A stretch of 64,000 bases of DNA from Spirillospora albida (GCF_000718255.1 NZ_JOFJ01000010.1:62001-126000), one strand, 5' to 3'; shown: positions 1-9,695, numbered from the stretch's first letter. Notes: a model not told the origin generated them from the sequence alone. Made by a program: numbers and translations.

Positions 1-1649
1 CCTCCACCGGCTCCGCGGGCCCCGGCAACACTTCCATCGCCGCCCTGATCGATGGTGCCGCCCTCTGTGCCCTGTCCACCCTCAGGTGGAGACGTATCAG
101 GATCCGTGCCGCCTTGCGGATCGCCACCCGAGGATGATCCTGTCGATCCGGTGTCGTCCGGACCCGAGCCGAAATCAGTCGGTGGTGTCCTTGTGTCGCC
201 GGGCTTGCCGTAGTCCGTCGCGCCACCGGTCCCCCAAGCGCCTCCAAGCAGGGAGGCGAACCTCGTGCTGGCCGCTCCGAGCGCGATCCTCGCCGAGCCC
301 GGACGGACGTTCCCGCCCAGTTCCAGCAGGCCGTTGAGCTCTTCACCGATCCGACGGAACGTGCTGTTCACGTAGGTGCTCTCGGGATACTCCAGGGACT
401 GCGGGTTCCATGCGTCGTGAGTCGGCGGTTCGGCCGCGGCGTAGACCTTGTCCATCTCCTCCACGCCACGGAAGACCCCGACGTACGACTGGTATTCAGT
501 CGGCGGCTTCGGGCCCGGCCGGTAGGTGACCACGAGCTCGGCAGGTCGCATAAGGCAGACGTGATGCACCAGATTTTCGATGCCCACCATGCGCGAGGCA
601 CCGGTGGCCTCGAAGGGCGGAGCGACTCGCTTCACCAAACCGAGGTCACCGAGCTCCCGCTTCGGGTTGAAGCACTTGAGCCGCTTGCCTTGCGCCCCTT
701 TCATCATCTCGTACGCGGCGACGAACAGATTGAGCGGACGGGTGCGTCGAGGATCGGGAACTGCATATTCGTTCCCATCACAGTTCACCGAGAAGCGCAT
801 GGGAGGCACGCCGTCAACGGTCTCCAGCATCTTCGGCCACAGGTGCCAGGCGATCGTCTCGGCCAGGTACTCGGCAGCCACCGGGGGTTCCCGCTCCTCC
901 AATGACGGATCGAGCACGATGACTGTGGTACCCGTCTCGTCCGGTGCGAACGCCTCGAGCCCGAGCCGCTTCGCCATCGCGTCCGCCGCTTCACCGATCA
1001 ACGGCTCCACGACATCACCCGAGACATCGCCCCACCAGTGGCGGCCTGTGTACGGCCGCTCCCCGTCCGCGGTCTGAGCAATGTAGTTCTTCCAGAGTGC
1101 GCAGCCCATGAGTCGCGTCTCAAGGCGGCCGTCCACACGGCAGCGGGTGTGGAGCAGGATCGTCCCCGGCTCTGAGATCAGGTAGAAGATGCCCTTGCCG
1201 AACCCGTAAGTGCCGCCGCCGAGTGCCCTGTCACGCGGTGCGCCGATGTTGCGGACGAAGGAGACGAAGTCCAAGTCCTTGGTGACGGCCTTGTCTGCCC
1301 GCGTCGGTCCGCCCAGTCCGCCGGTTCCGCGGTCGGAGATCGCCATGAGACGGATGGTGGGACGCTTCAAGGTCTCCCGAAGCGGAAGATGGGCAGGGAG
1401 GGGCGCGCCTTTCGATAGCAGTTCCGCCCAGGCGGCTCGGTGGGCCGGGCCTACCGTTCGAAGGTCGATCCGGTAGTCGACGGGGCCATCATGATCCGAG
1501 AGTCGGGCGTCCCAGCTGTTCTGGGCCGACTCCCTCACAAGGATCGTCAGCAGGTCGAGATTCGGACGACCGAGTTGGTTGCGAATGCCTTCGGCCATGC
1601 TTCCACCCTCAGGGCGAAACGGCTCGGAGAACCATGAGACCTCGGTCAT
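1..1649 (-). CDS. MORC/MutL-like GHKL ATPase of a defence operon (partial, runs off left edge)
   Basis: About 549 codons are visible, N-terminus complete and C-terminus outside the window. The translation has the GHKL (Hsp90/MutL/MORC) ATP-binding signature: N-box RESAQNSWDAR near residues 39-49 (Asn44), G1 box SDRGTGG near 105-111, and glycine lid GGGTYGFGKG near 144-153. A Gly/Ser/Thr/Pro-rich low-complexity linker occupies the last ~90 visible residues. I chose the ATG at 1647-1649 because it overlaps the upstream gene's stop as ATGA; an internal ATG at 1598 would break the coupling. It is the third gene of a Z1 - DUF4420 - MORC operon opposite a cytosine methyltransferase. MORC-type ATPases in restriction-like operons were described by Iyer, Abhiman and Aravind. 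A role as an ATP-dependent DNA clamp is inference. Confidence 0.82.
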   Translation of the reverse strand, partial: MTEVSWFSEPFRPEGGSMAEGIRNQLGRPNLDLLTILVRESAQNSWDARLSDHDGPVDYRIDLRTVGPAHRAAWAELLSKGAPLPAHLPLRETLKRPTIRLMAISDRGTGGLGGPTRADKAVTKDLDFVSFVRNIGAPRDRALGGGTYGFGKGIFYLISEPGTILLHTRCRVDGRLETRLMGCALWKNYIAQTADGERPYTGRHWWGDVSGDVVEPLIGEAADAMAKRLGLEAFAPDETGTTVIVLDPSLEEREPPVAAEYLAETIAWHLWPKMLETVDGVPPMRFSVNCDGNEYAVPDPRRTRPLNLFVAAYEMMKGAQGKRLKCFNPKRELGDLGLVKRVAPPFEATGASRMVGIENLVHHVCLMRPAELVVTYRPGPKPPTEYQSYVGVFRGVEEMDKVYAAAEPPTHDAWNPQSLEYPESTYVNSTFRRIGEELNGLLELGGNVRPGSARIALGAASTRFASLLGGAWGTGGATDYGKPGDTRTPPTDFGSGPDDTGSTGSSSGGDPQGGTDPDTSPPEGGQGTEGGTIDQGGDGSVAGARGAGG

Positions 1650-2653
1650 GAGGCGTCTCGGATCATGGCGCGCAGATGCCTGTTCACGTGTTCGCTGTCC
1701 AGTGGGTTCGGTGGCTCCATTGAAAGATCGATCGTGTAGGTGACGTCCGTGACGTTGATCGGGATGTCAGCCTTCACGAGATCGTTCTCTCGGAGAGCGG
1801 GAAAGGTGGCGCCCACCATGTACCAACGCTCTTCCGTGATCACGAATCGGACGTCGCGGTAATGATCACGATTGCCGCTCCGATATCCGGCTTTGGCGAG
1901 CAGGCCCAGCAGCGCGCTCTCGTCATCGCAGAGCCGCAGGACGCGATCGACCACATCGAGGAACCTCTCGGTCTGCCAGGAGCCCCGTGTCAGGCGATAC
2001 CAGGCCAGGTGAAGCGTCCCGTCCAACGGGGGGTCCAGCTGATCAAGCCCATGGATGCGAGCACGTCGAGCGCCCTCGGACAGGGATGCCTTGACCTCGA
2101 CGGCCAACGCACTCGAAGTGAAATCGTGCCGGTGACCCGTTGGCCCCCTCCAAAGGCGATGTGCACTGGGATCGGCCTGAAGCAGCACCTCGAGCACCTT
2201 CAGCTCGGCAAAGAGACCGGCGAGTTGCTCAATGCCAAGGGGCGCTTCTTGAGCATGGAAGAGAGCCTTCCAGCGGTCCAGTACTCGATAGAGGGCCTTG
2301 AGCGGGGCATCGGGAAGAGCCTCGGCCGTTTCCAGCACATCGGCGCATAGCGCGCTGAACAGATCGTTCAGATCTGGGCGGAGGCAACCGAGATCCGCGT
2401 AGGACTGATAGCTCTCCTTGTCTTCGAGGTCACGCTTGCGCAGTCGAAGCACCGGACCGTTGAGCCCTGCGCGAACCTTCTGATGACTCCCGATCGGCAC
2501 GAGTACGTGTCGATGGCCCTCGTGGTCAATGCCTACGGCCAATGGCGTGTCGCCGGGAAGCTCCGCCACACGCAGCTTCCGCTCTCCGGACACCTGCTCG
2601 GCTTCGAGTTCTGCCCAGTGGCGGTCGATGAGCTTCCTACGAGCATCGTTCAT
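1646..2653 (-). CDS. PD-(D/E)XK motif protein, DUF4420 family (predicted nuclease of the defence operon)
   Basis: 335 aa. A restriction-endonuclease-like core is visible: Glu150 in LFAELKVLEVL, then Asp177 and the E-x-K pair Glu186/Lys188 in ALAVEVKAS, the usual D-Xn-ExK spacing. DUF4420 proteins are found next to Z1 and MORC-like genes, as here. The start ATG overlaps the Z1 stop by 4 nt (ATGA) and its stop overlaps the MORC start by 4 nt (ATGA), so all three are very likely translationally coupled and made together. It is probably the DNA-cleaving subunit of a modification-sensitive system. Active-site placement is by motif only, with no structural check. Confidence 0.85.
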   Translation of the reverse strand: MNDARRKLIDRHWAELEAEQVSGERKLRVAELPGDTPLAVGIDHEGHRHVLVPIGSHQKVRAGLNGPVLRLRKRDLEDKESYQSYADLGCLRPDLNDLFSALCADVLETAEALPDAPLKALYRVLDRWKALFHAQEAPLGIEQLAGLFAELKVLEVLLQADPSAHRLWRGPTGHRHDFTSSALAVEVKASLSEGARRARIHGLDQLDPPLDGTLHLAWYRLTRGSWQTERFLDVVDRVLRLCDDESALLGLLAKAGYRSGNRDHYRDVRFVITEERWYMVGATFPALRENDLVKADIPINVTDVTYTIDLSMEPPNPLDSEHVNRHLRAMIRDAS

Positions 2654-5208
2654 GCGGAGTCCTCCGCCTCGAGGGCGCTGAAGTCCTCCTCTTCGATGTC
2701 GATGCCGGACAGGTCTGCGGAGAGGTAGTCTTCCACTTCGCTGTCATGGCCCTGCGGGAACGGGAAGACCAGACCCACACCGATGACGTGCTCGTCGGCA
2801 TCGAGCGCCGTCCGCTTTTCCTTGGCGGGACTGGGCTGCGAGATTCTGTCAATCGGGTAGAGCACGAGAAGACCGGTATCGGGCAGTTGTCGGCGTCGCT
2901 CGTCCATGATCTTCTCCTCCTCCAACGTGGAGGTCTCCCCGGCCAGGTCGATGGCTGCATCCCTGCGGCTCATCAGAGTCTTGATGTCGGCGTAGTCCGA
3001 CTGCGAGGTGATGAGGCGCGCACGAGTGATCCGGCCGACCGCAATCCCTGGGGCGAATTGGAAGTTCTCCTCATCTGGGCCGACCGCGTTACCGATGATA
3101 GCGACGTTCCATCTACGCAACGAACCTGCATTGCGTACGCGTTTCTCGATGTAACCGATGAGCAGACGAGAGTTGCACTCCTGAGACGCCGGGTGAAACT
3201 GGTAGCTTTCGAGAAAGTCGATGACGTCGCTGTGCGGGACGTCACGGAACACATGGCGGCCGGCCTCCGAGCGATTCTCCCACCTGAGCGAGGTCCGGCT
3301 GGTTTTTTCGACGAACATTTTCGCCGCCTCCTGGTTCTCCAGCAGCCAGTTCTTGTCCGTTCGGAAGTAGCGCGTTTGTACGCGCTGGCCGCCGTACGAC
3401 GAGGCTGCTGTCACGGCGTCCTTCATTTTGGCCGCCGCGGTGACCCGAAGAGCAGGATGGGTACGGAGCCGGACAGCGAAGGTGAGCGGATCCTTGTCCT
3501 CGGTCATGTACACATCGATGTCGCGGCGCATCTCCGTCTCGACCGTGGCGAGATGCCTGAACCACTCCTTGAGTTCGGCCGTCATCCAGATCCGGGGGAG
3601 GTCCGCGTAACCGTTGCGGTACCCGAACCAGCGGCCCATTTGCAGCAGAGTGTCGTAGGCGGACACGGCACGCACGAAGTAGCTGACCGAGAGGCCTTCG
3701 AGGGTAAGACCGCGGGAGAGGGTGTTCCCGCCGACCGCGATCGCCACGATCGGCCCGTTCTCATAGTCCAGCCGGTCGTCGCTACTGGAGTTGTCCATGA
3801 TGATGCGGCAAGCGTCAAGCACGCCGGGCAACTCCTCTACCAGGTCGTCGAAGTCGACCTTCGTCTCCCCGAAGTCCTCGGCCGGCACCCTCGCCGTCTC
3901 CTTGTCCCAAAGGACACGGAGTCTCTCGAGGATGGACGACTCGTTCAGCGATGTCCTCAGTTGGGCGCGGCAGTGCTCCAGGGGGGCCTTGAAGCTGTCG
4001 TGCACGGACGTGTTCACGCTGGTGTGGATCAACATCGTGGCGTGGGAGTTGCCGGTGCCACGAACACGTCGAGCGGCCGTGGTCAACCAGAAGTAATCGA
4101 TCGCGTCGTGCAGCGTCTCGGTGATCTCGGGCACAAATCCCTCTACGTCGGCACGCTTGATCGGCCGCAGGTATTCGACATCCTCTTCGGGAACCTCGCG
4201 GATCATGTCGTAGCCGTCATCGACGTCCTCGGGGTCCTCACCGTCGAGAGCGTATCGACCGAACAGGATCTCGGTGCCGAAGTGGCCATGCGGCTTCGGC
4301 AGATTTACGATGAAGTGTTCGGGGTAGAGGTCCTTGGCCGCGGGGTCGATGAGGAGGTTGGCGAAGGGAGAGGCCGTGTACCCCACATAGGCCGACTTGG
4401 GGAGGCTGGCCAAAAGACTGCGGATCAGCGGGTTGATCGACTTGGTGGCGACGGTGGCCTGATCCGCCTCGTCGTCAATGATCAACGCTGGACAATCTTG
4501 AAGGTAGGCCGAGGCGCTGTCGAGCCACTTGGCGAGTTTCCGGAGCACGGTGGCGTTCTTCTTCACCACGCAGAGGACGTGGGTCTTGTTGGCCTTGCCG
4601 AAGAACGCGGCGGCATTGGCCGTCGGGGTGAAGTCCTTGTCCAGGTCGGTTAGCTGGGACCAACGCGACGGGTTCGGCTTTACGAGCTGCTGCACGAGCC
4701 TCGCCTGTGTCTGTCGCCGCAGTCCGTTGTGGACCCCCGCCAGGACGATGAACAGTTTGTAGCCACGATCCGCCGCCTTGGCCATCACGGCGGTGAAGTT
4801 GGTCGTCTTGCCTGACTGGACGTATCCAACGACCAGGCCGCGCGTTGAGAAGCTCTTCTCCCGGGGATGGTTCAGCAGGGACATGATGCGAGTCGAGGAG
4901 GTATCGAGACTGTCGATGGCAGGGTCCTTCGGCCAGCCATCCCTGCGGAGCAGGTCGACCACTGCAGGCCAGCACCTGTCGTCGGGCCGCGGGCCGGTGT
5001 ACCACGTGTCCCGATTGCCTAGGACGACCGTCTGAGGCTCTTCCAGCTCCTTGATCTTGATTGTCTGCGCTTCGTGTCTTTCTCGGATGCGCTGGATGAC
5101 GTCGGCCGGGATCTTAAGTCGCTCCAACCTCTTGACAGCCTCGGCAGGCGGGTAGGAATCAAGGAGAGCTTGGAACGTGTCGTAGTTGTCCTCGAATTCG
5201 TCGTCCAT
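2650..5208 (-). CDS. Z1 domain-containing ATPase/helicase-like protein of the defence operon
   Basis: 852 aa from the chosen ATG at 5206-5208 (MDDEFEDNYD); a longer reading from 5280 has no better signal, and a GGGGGA stretch lies about 10 nt upstream of 5208. A P-loop GYVQSGKTTN sits near residues 128-137, an acidic Walker B-like IIDDEAD near 237-243, and the Z1 signature GGNTLSRGLTLEG plus LLQMGRWFGYR lie in the middle third. Z1 proteins are superfamily II-related ATPases found in operons with MORC ATPases, DUF4420 and DNA methyltransferases. First gene of the operon. Base composition is clearly less GC-rich than the flanking core genes, which fits horizontal acquisition. Confidence 0.88.
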   Translation of the reverse strand: MDDEFEDNYDTFQALLDSYPPAEAVKRLERLKIPADVIQRIRERHEAQTIKIKELEEPQTVVLGNRDTWYTGPRPDDRCWPAVVDLLRRDGWPKDPAIDSLDTSSTRIMSLLNHPREKSFSTRGLVVGYVQSGKTTNFTAVMAKAADRGYKLFIVLAGVHNGLRRQTQARLVQQLVKPNPSRWSQLTDLDKDFTPTANAAAFFGKANKTHVLCVVKKNATVLRKLAKWLDSASAYLQDCPALIIDDEADQATVATKSINPLIRSLLASLPKSAYVGYTASPFANLLIDPAAKDLYPEHFIVNLPKPHGHFGTEILFGRYALDGEDPEDVDDGYDMIREVPEEDVEYLRPIKRADVEGFVPEITETLHDAIDYFWLTTAARRVRGTGNSHATMLIHTSVNTSVHDSFKAPLEHCRAQLRTSLNESSILERLRVLWDKETARVPAEDFGETKVDFDDLVEELPGVLDACRIIMDNSSSDDRLDYENGPIVAIAVGGNTLSRGLTLEGLSVSYFVRAVSAYDTLLQMGRWFGYRNGYADLPRIWMTAELKEWFRHLATVETEMRRDIDVYMTEDKDPLTFAVRLRTHPALRVTAAAKMKDAVTAASSYGGQRVQTRYFRTDKNWLLENQEAAKMFVEKTSRTSLRWENRSEAGRHVFRDVPHSDVIDFLESYQFHPASQECNSRLLIGYIEKRVRNAGSLRRWNVAIIGNAVGPDEENFQFAPGIAVGRITRARLITSQSDYADIKTLMSRRDAAIDLAGETSTLEEEKIMDERRRQLPDTGLLVLYPIDRISQPSPAKEKRTALDADEHVIGVGLVFPFPQGHDSEVEDYLSADLSGIDIEEEDFSALEAEDSA

Positions 5209-5813
5209 GGATCTTCTGTCCCCCAACTGAGCCGACTGTCGCATACGTGACGCCGAACGAAGCTCGACCGATCGACGCACTCCAGAGCAGGGTTCCCCAG
5301 ATCACGGCGGGAGACGCCCTGGCAGTTGTCAAGTCCGGGCGAGATGCATACTCCCCCCGAAGGCGTGAAGTCCTTGAACATTACGCCTCACTACGGACAT
5401 TCTGCTGGCGCACAGTGATACTGGGCACCGCCGCAGCTCGTCCTCGCGAACCCGTCGCACGTATGCGCCAGGCAGTGCCCGTCATTGGCCGCGCGGATGG
5501 AACGACCCGACGCCACCTCGGGTGCCGCGCAGACCGTCAGACGGGCCGACCTCGTCGAGACGCGCAGCCCCAGAGCACCCACCCCAGATCCGTGCGCCAC
5601 ATGAGACAGGGAAGCGGTTTCGGAAGGGAACCACCCCAAACGAGGGTTGAACCCGAGCCTCAGGAGCGATCACGGGTAACATCTCGGAGCGTGTTCGGGC
5701 TAGCCCCTCGATCTTCTCCTCTACCCATGGGTAAGATCCGAACGCAAGTTCGACGTGACACAAAGCGATCACTCACGGTTCCTGTCGCTCACGGAGGGTG
5801 GTACCAAAGCACA
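5209..5813. other. 605 bp divergent intergenic region of the defence island
   Basis: Lies between the divergent Z1 and methyltransferase starts. Reading frames here are short, mutually overlapping and show no recognisable motif or ribosome-binding site. The methyltransferase frame stays open back to 5247, but conserved sequence begins only after 5814. The region presumably carries both promoters and perhaps sites through which the methyltransferase controls the operon. I see no long inverted repeat. Confidence 0.5.
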
Positions 5814-6917
5814 ATGGCCGCTTCTCGCGAGTCGGGCAGCGGACCCGATCCGCTCCGGGTGATCGATCTCTTCGCTGGCTGCGGGGGACTGTCTCAGGGT
5901 TTCCGAGAAACAGGATTGTTCAGTCCCGTCGCAGCGGTCGAGCAAGACCTCTTCGCAGCCGCGACGTACGCAGCGAACTTTGGCGAGGATCACGTTTATT
6001 GGGGCGACATCGCAAAGTGGCTCGAGAACGAGTTGCCGACCGCCGACGTCGTAGTCGGCGGTCCTCCCTGTCAGGGGTTCTCAAACCTCGGAGCGAAGCG
6101 TGAGGACGATGAGCGCAACGAACTCTGGGATCGTTATGTGGAAACCTTGACAAGAGTTCAACCCAAAGTTTTCGTTCTAGAGAACGTTGACCGTTTCCTC
6201 AAAACACGCCAGTTCGACGCCCTGAAAGCCGAACTTCACGGCGGTAGGCTCAAGGATTACGAGATCTATCCCGGCATCTTGCGAGCCACCGACTTCGGTG
6301 CCCCTCAATTGCGACGCCGAGCCATCGTCATCGGGACACGCAGAGATTTGGTCCCCATCCCTCTCCCGAGCCCAGAGGTTCCAGAGATGAACTGGTCGAC
6401 AGTCAAGTCTGCCTTTGATGGCCTCGCGGAAGAGATTCCTCGGCACCACACGGAGCTCCCCGTGGGACGGACCTTCCACGTATTCGGGAGAGAGGTCGCC
6501 GGAAAGTATATGGCGCATGACCTCCACATAACCAGGAAGTACAGCGATCTTTCCCGTAAGCGATTCCGACGAATCCCTTACGGCGGCAACCGTTTCAATC
6601 TTCCGGATGACCTCAAGGCGCCCTGCTGGATCAAGCACACCACCGGCTCCGGAGACGTGATGGGACGCCTCGTGTGGGACCGTCCTTCAGTGACGATCCG
6701 CACGGAGTTCTTCAAGCCGGAGAAGGGGCGCTACCTGCACCCTGACCAGAATCGCGCCCTGAGCCACTTGGAAGCCGCTCGCCTGCAAGGTTTCCCGGAC
6801 ACGTTCGAGTGGTGCGGTCCGAAGTTGGAGATCGCCCGTCAGATCGGCAATGCCGTCCCCATCCCATTGGCCCAGGCACTGGCCCATCACGTCGCCCGAG
6901 GCTTGGGAGTCGCCTGA
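5814..6917 (+). CDS. DNA (cytosine-5-)-methyltransferase
   Basis: 367 aa. All main C5-methyltransferase motifs are present in order: motif I DLFAGCGGLSQGF (residues 18-30), motif IV GGPPCQGFSNLG with catalytic Cys86, motif VI ENVDRF (123-128), motif VIII QLRRRAIVIGTR (165-176), motif IX around LSHLEAARLQGFP, and motif X QIGNAVPIPLAQA near the C-terminus. The stretch between VIII and IX is the likely target-recognition region. I chose ATG 5814 because upstream codons of the open frame show no conservation; GGAGG lies at 5793-5797, somewhat far. It is divergent from the Z1-DUF4420-MORC operon and is probably its protective or marking methylase. Lower GC than the core. Confidence 0.93.
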   Translation: MAASRESGSGPDPLRVIDLFAGCGGLSQGFRETGLFSPVAAVEQDLFAAATYAANFGEDHVYWGDIAKWLENELPTADVVVGGPPCQGFSNLGAKREDDERNELWDRYVETLTRVQPKVFVLENVDRFLKTRQFDALKAELHGGRLKDYEIYPGILRATDFGAPQLRRRAIVIGTRRDLVPIPLPSPEVPEMNWSTVKSAFDGLAEEIPRHHTELPVGRTFHVFGREVAGKYMAHDLHITRKYSDLSRKRFRRIPYGGNRFNLPDDLKAPCWIKHTTGSGDVMGRLVWDRPSVTIRTEFFKPEKGRYLHPDQNRALSHLEAARLQGFPDTFEWCGPKLEIARQIGNAVPIPLAQALAHHVARGLGVA

Positions 6918-7482
6918 CCCACTGCCAGGCGAGAGTGCACGATGAGGGTTCGTTCCGGCGGTCCAAGACGAGCGCATCCGAGTAGGGTGGCTCTGCTCTG
7001 AACTCGGCGACTTTTCGCCAGCCCCAGCGCTCGTATCTGCGGTAGGCGTCGGCGTCTAGGACAGCGGCGAGCGTCGCGTACGGCTCAGGTCGATCTCGGA
7101 TTAGAGCGTCTAGCAGACGTCGGCCGAGACCGCGGCCCCGCTCGGCCTTTGCCACCACCAGTTCGATCACGGCGTACTTGGCTGCCGCGAGTACCTCGCG
7201 AGGCGGCTGGGTTGCCCGCGCCCACCAGGCGCCCGGCATCATGGCGAAGCCGAACGCGAATCCGGCCAGTTCACCATCCCGGCGCGCAACGATCATTTTG
7301 AAACCGGACGAGAGCGTCTGCTGACGGGTCCGTTCAAGGAAACGGGCTCGGGAGTACTTCGGCGCAGAGCAATAGGGCGGTTCGGCGTAGACGTCCTCAT
7401 ACAGGTCCGCGACTTCCTCCATGACGTGCAACACCACGCCCTCTTCGTAGACCTGCAGGACGACGTCCTCAGCCATCGTCAT
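6712..7482 (-). CDS. GNAT family N-acetyltransferase with anomalous C-terminus
   Basis: 256 aa. The first ~175 residues look like a GNAT fold: beta4 with VIELVVAKAERGRGLGRRLLDALI (acetyl-CoA loop R-G-R-G-L-G-R) and a C-terminal ADAYRRYERWGWRKVAEF. The last ~70 residues read antisense through the 3' end of the methyltransferase gene (overlap 6712-6917) and are Arg/Gly/Ser rich with no GNAT character. This suggests the original stop was lost and reading runs into neighbouring DNA. The start overlaps the upstream regulator's stop as ATGA (7479-7482), so the two form an operon. Substrate unknown. Confidence 0.75.
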   Translation of the reverse strand: MTMAEDVVLQVYEEGVVLHVMEEVADLYEDVYAEPPYCSAPKYSRARFLERTRQQTLSSGFKMIVARRDGELAGFAFGFAMMPGAWWARATQPPREVLAAAKYAVIELVVAKAERGRGLGRRLLDALIRDRPEPYATLAAVLDADAYRRYERWGWRKVAEFRAEPPYSDALVLDRRNEPSSCTLAWQWVRRLPSLGRRDGPVPGPMGWGRHCRSDGRSPTSDRTTRTCPGNLAGERLPSGSGRDSGQGAGSAPSPA

Positions 7483-8769
7483 TCCCCTGGCCGAAGCACC
7501 AGCGCGTCTCGGTACTCCAGCACTGCCGGTTGCGTTATTCCCTCGTCCGGGACGGCGTCCAGCACCATGCGCGCTCCTCGCTGGATCGTGGTCGTCCGCT
7601 GCGCCGGTGCCAGCGCCTGGACCGTCTGGGCCGCGTGTGCCACCCCCGCCGCGATTTCACCGTTCTGGACGAGCCCCACCGCCGTCAACAGTTCGATCTG
7701 TGCACGCTGCCGCCGCATCGCCGGCGGATACAGAGACAGTGCGGCGGTCCGTGCCCGGTCGGCCAGGTCGGCGTCTCCGGTGTGCGTGTAGGTGAACGCA
7801 GCGGTGTGCTGTAGTGCGGTCTCCGGCCACGCTCCGATCGCGAGCCGGTCGTCCGGGGCGACTGCGGGCAGACGATCCCAGCGCTGTTCCAAGAGACGCA
7901 TCGTCGCGACAGCCTCTGCGGTTCTGCCTGGCATCAGCGACAGCGTCTGGGCGCGCGCCGGCCATCGCTTCCAGCACGGCGGCTCCTGCGTCGTCTCCGG
8001 CGATGCCGATCGCCTCATCCGCCAGGCGCAGCACCACCGTCATGGGCCGACCCGCGTACAGGCTGCTCATCGCCTCGTAGCCGCGCACCCACGTCCGCAG
8101 GTCACGATCCCGGGACGCGTCCGCGGTGTGCCGCGCGGTCCGCCACCAGTCGCGTGCATGCCGCCGATGCCCGAGCGTCGCGACCGTCATGGCCATGATC
8201 GTGGCCATCCTCCCCGCCGGAGCGCACAGGTTCTGCCGGACGGTCTCGCGCCCCGCGGTTCGGATGGCGTCCATGAGCGCGACCAGATCGGCCGCCAGAT
8301 CCGGCAGCAGGACGTCCGGTGCGGTTGTCAGGAAGGCATGTCCGTGCTCGAACGCGACCTCCTCCCAATCACGGACGAGATGTCCCTGCATCCTTCCCGG
8401 CAGAGCGGTTGTGAGTGCCTGCCGGATCGATTCGAGGTGTTCCGTCTGTGCGGCGGTGTCCGCTCCGAGGAGAGCAAGGCAAGCCAGGAGCCGCCGGCGG
8501 ACTTCGTTGTGATCCGGCCTGGCGAGTTCACCGAACAGGTCGTCTTCGGCAAGGCCGAATGCCGTGGCGTAGGCCTCTCTCCAGTCGCGTGGACGCGTCC
8601 CGCTCTCATAACCGCGGATCTGCCGGGCGAGACTCGCGAGCTGCTGCGGGGTCGGGTCCACACCGATCGCCGAGAAGAGTTCCCGCGCCATGGCCCGCTG
8701 GGACCACCCGCGGGCTCTTCGCTCCACCTGGAGACGTATCGCCCACTCCGGGACGGGTTTGTCGGTCAT
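7479..8769 (-). pseudogene. XRE-family regulator split by a single frameshift
   Basis: Start ATG at 8767-8769. The N-terminal part has an XRE helix-turn-helix (LQVERRARGWSQRAMARELF... RGYESG) followed by an alpha-helical TPR-like region. At about 7955-7965 this frame leaves conserved-looking sequence (AVLEAMAGAR), and the continuation (AQTLSLMPGRTAEAV to the end at 7479) is found in the +1 frame. Removing one C from the CCC run near 7951 restores a ~430-aa protein. The indel sits in a GC-rich run, so a sequencing error is as likely as a true mutation. The downstream GNAT gene is coupled by ATGA. Confidence 0.72.
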
Positions 8770-8954
8770 GCAGCACCATCCGCCTGAACCGGACCGGCGG
8801 ATCCTCAACAGTCCGCCTTCAGACCGCAAGTATCCGCCTACCCACGGCGCAGAGGGCGATATCCCGGCCCAAGACACAGTGCCGGACGACGCAGCGGCTC
8901 CGCCCTCTGGAGAAGGCGGAGCCTTGCGGAGGCGTGCGGAGGCGTCACTACCGG

Positions 8955-9695
8955 TCAGGCGGTGAAGCCGCCGTCCACGTTGATCACTGCTCCGGTGATG
9001 TAGTGGGCTTCGTCGCCGGCCAGGTGCGCGACGGTGGCGGCGATGTCGTCCGGTGTCGCGTAGCTGTTCAGGGCGGTGAAGCTGCGGATGGTGTCGGCGT
9101 TGGGGCCGTCGGCCGGGTTGGTGTCGGTGTCGGTCGGGCCCGGGTTGACCACGTTGACCGTGATGCCGCGGGGGCCGAGGTCGCGGGCCAGGCCCTTCGT
9201 CATGCCGGTGAGCGCCGTCTTGCTCAGCGCGTAGAGCGCGAAGCCGGGGAACACCGCGCGTTCGGCGACGTTGCTGCCGATGCTGATGATCCGGCCGCCG
9301 TCCGCCATGTGGCGGGCGGCCGCCTGCGCGGCGACCAAGGGGGCGCGGACGTTCACGGCCAGCGTGCGGTCGATGTCCGTCACCTCCAGTTCTTCCACAG
9401 GGGCGACGTGGAAGATGGCCGCGTTGTTGACCAGGATGTCGAGCCTGCCGAAGGCCGAAGCCGTCTGCTCCACCGCTTCGGCCATCGCTGCGGCGTCCGC
9501 GCTGTCGGCGCGCATCGCCAGCGCTCGGCGTCCGGCGTCTTTGATCTGCTCGACGACCGCATCGGCGCGCTCGGTGTTGTTCTCGTAGGTGAAGGCCACG
9601 TCCGCGCCGTCCCGGGCGAGGCGCAGCGCCACCGCCGCGCCGATCCCGCGGCTGCCGCCGGTCACCAGGGCCACTTTTCCATCGATCTTGTTCAT
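8955..9695 (-). CDS. SDR family NAD(P)-dependent oxidoreductase
   Basis: 246 aa classical short-chain dehydrogenase. The dinucleotide-binding motif TGGSRGIG is near residues 11-18, NNAA near 90, catalytic Ser in IISIGSNVAE, and YALSK (Tyr-x-x-x-Lys) near 155-159. The C-terminus YITGAVINVDGG is typical of FabG-like enzymes. The ATG at 9693-9695 gives the usual N-terminus (MNKIDGKVALVTGG); the frame is open further upstream but that extension is unlike the family. Substrate cannot be told from sequence. Monocistronic in appearance. Confidence 0.9.
   Translation of the reverse strand: MNKIDGKVALVTGGSRGIGAAVALRLARDGADVAFTYENNTERADAVVEQIKDAGRRALAMRADSADAAAMAEAVEQTASAFGRLDILVNNAAIFHVAPVEELEVTDIDRTLAVNVRAPLVAAQAAARHMADGGRIISIGSNVAERAVFPGFALYALSKTALTGMTKGLARDLGPRGITVNVVNPGPTDTDTNPADGPNADTIRSFTALNSYATPDDIAATVAHLAGDEAHYITGAVINVDGGFTA

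Noticed and set aside
2746..4653. Long plus-strand open frame opposite the Z1 gene
   Set aside because: Antisense shadow; no motif or ribosome-binding site, while the minus strand carries clear Z1 motifs.
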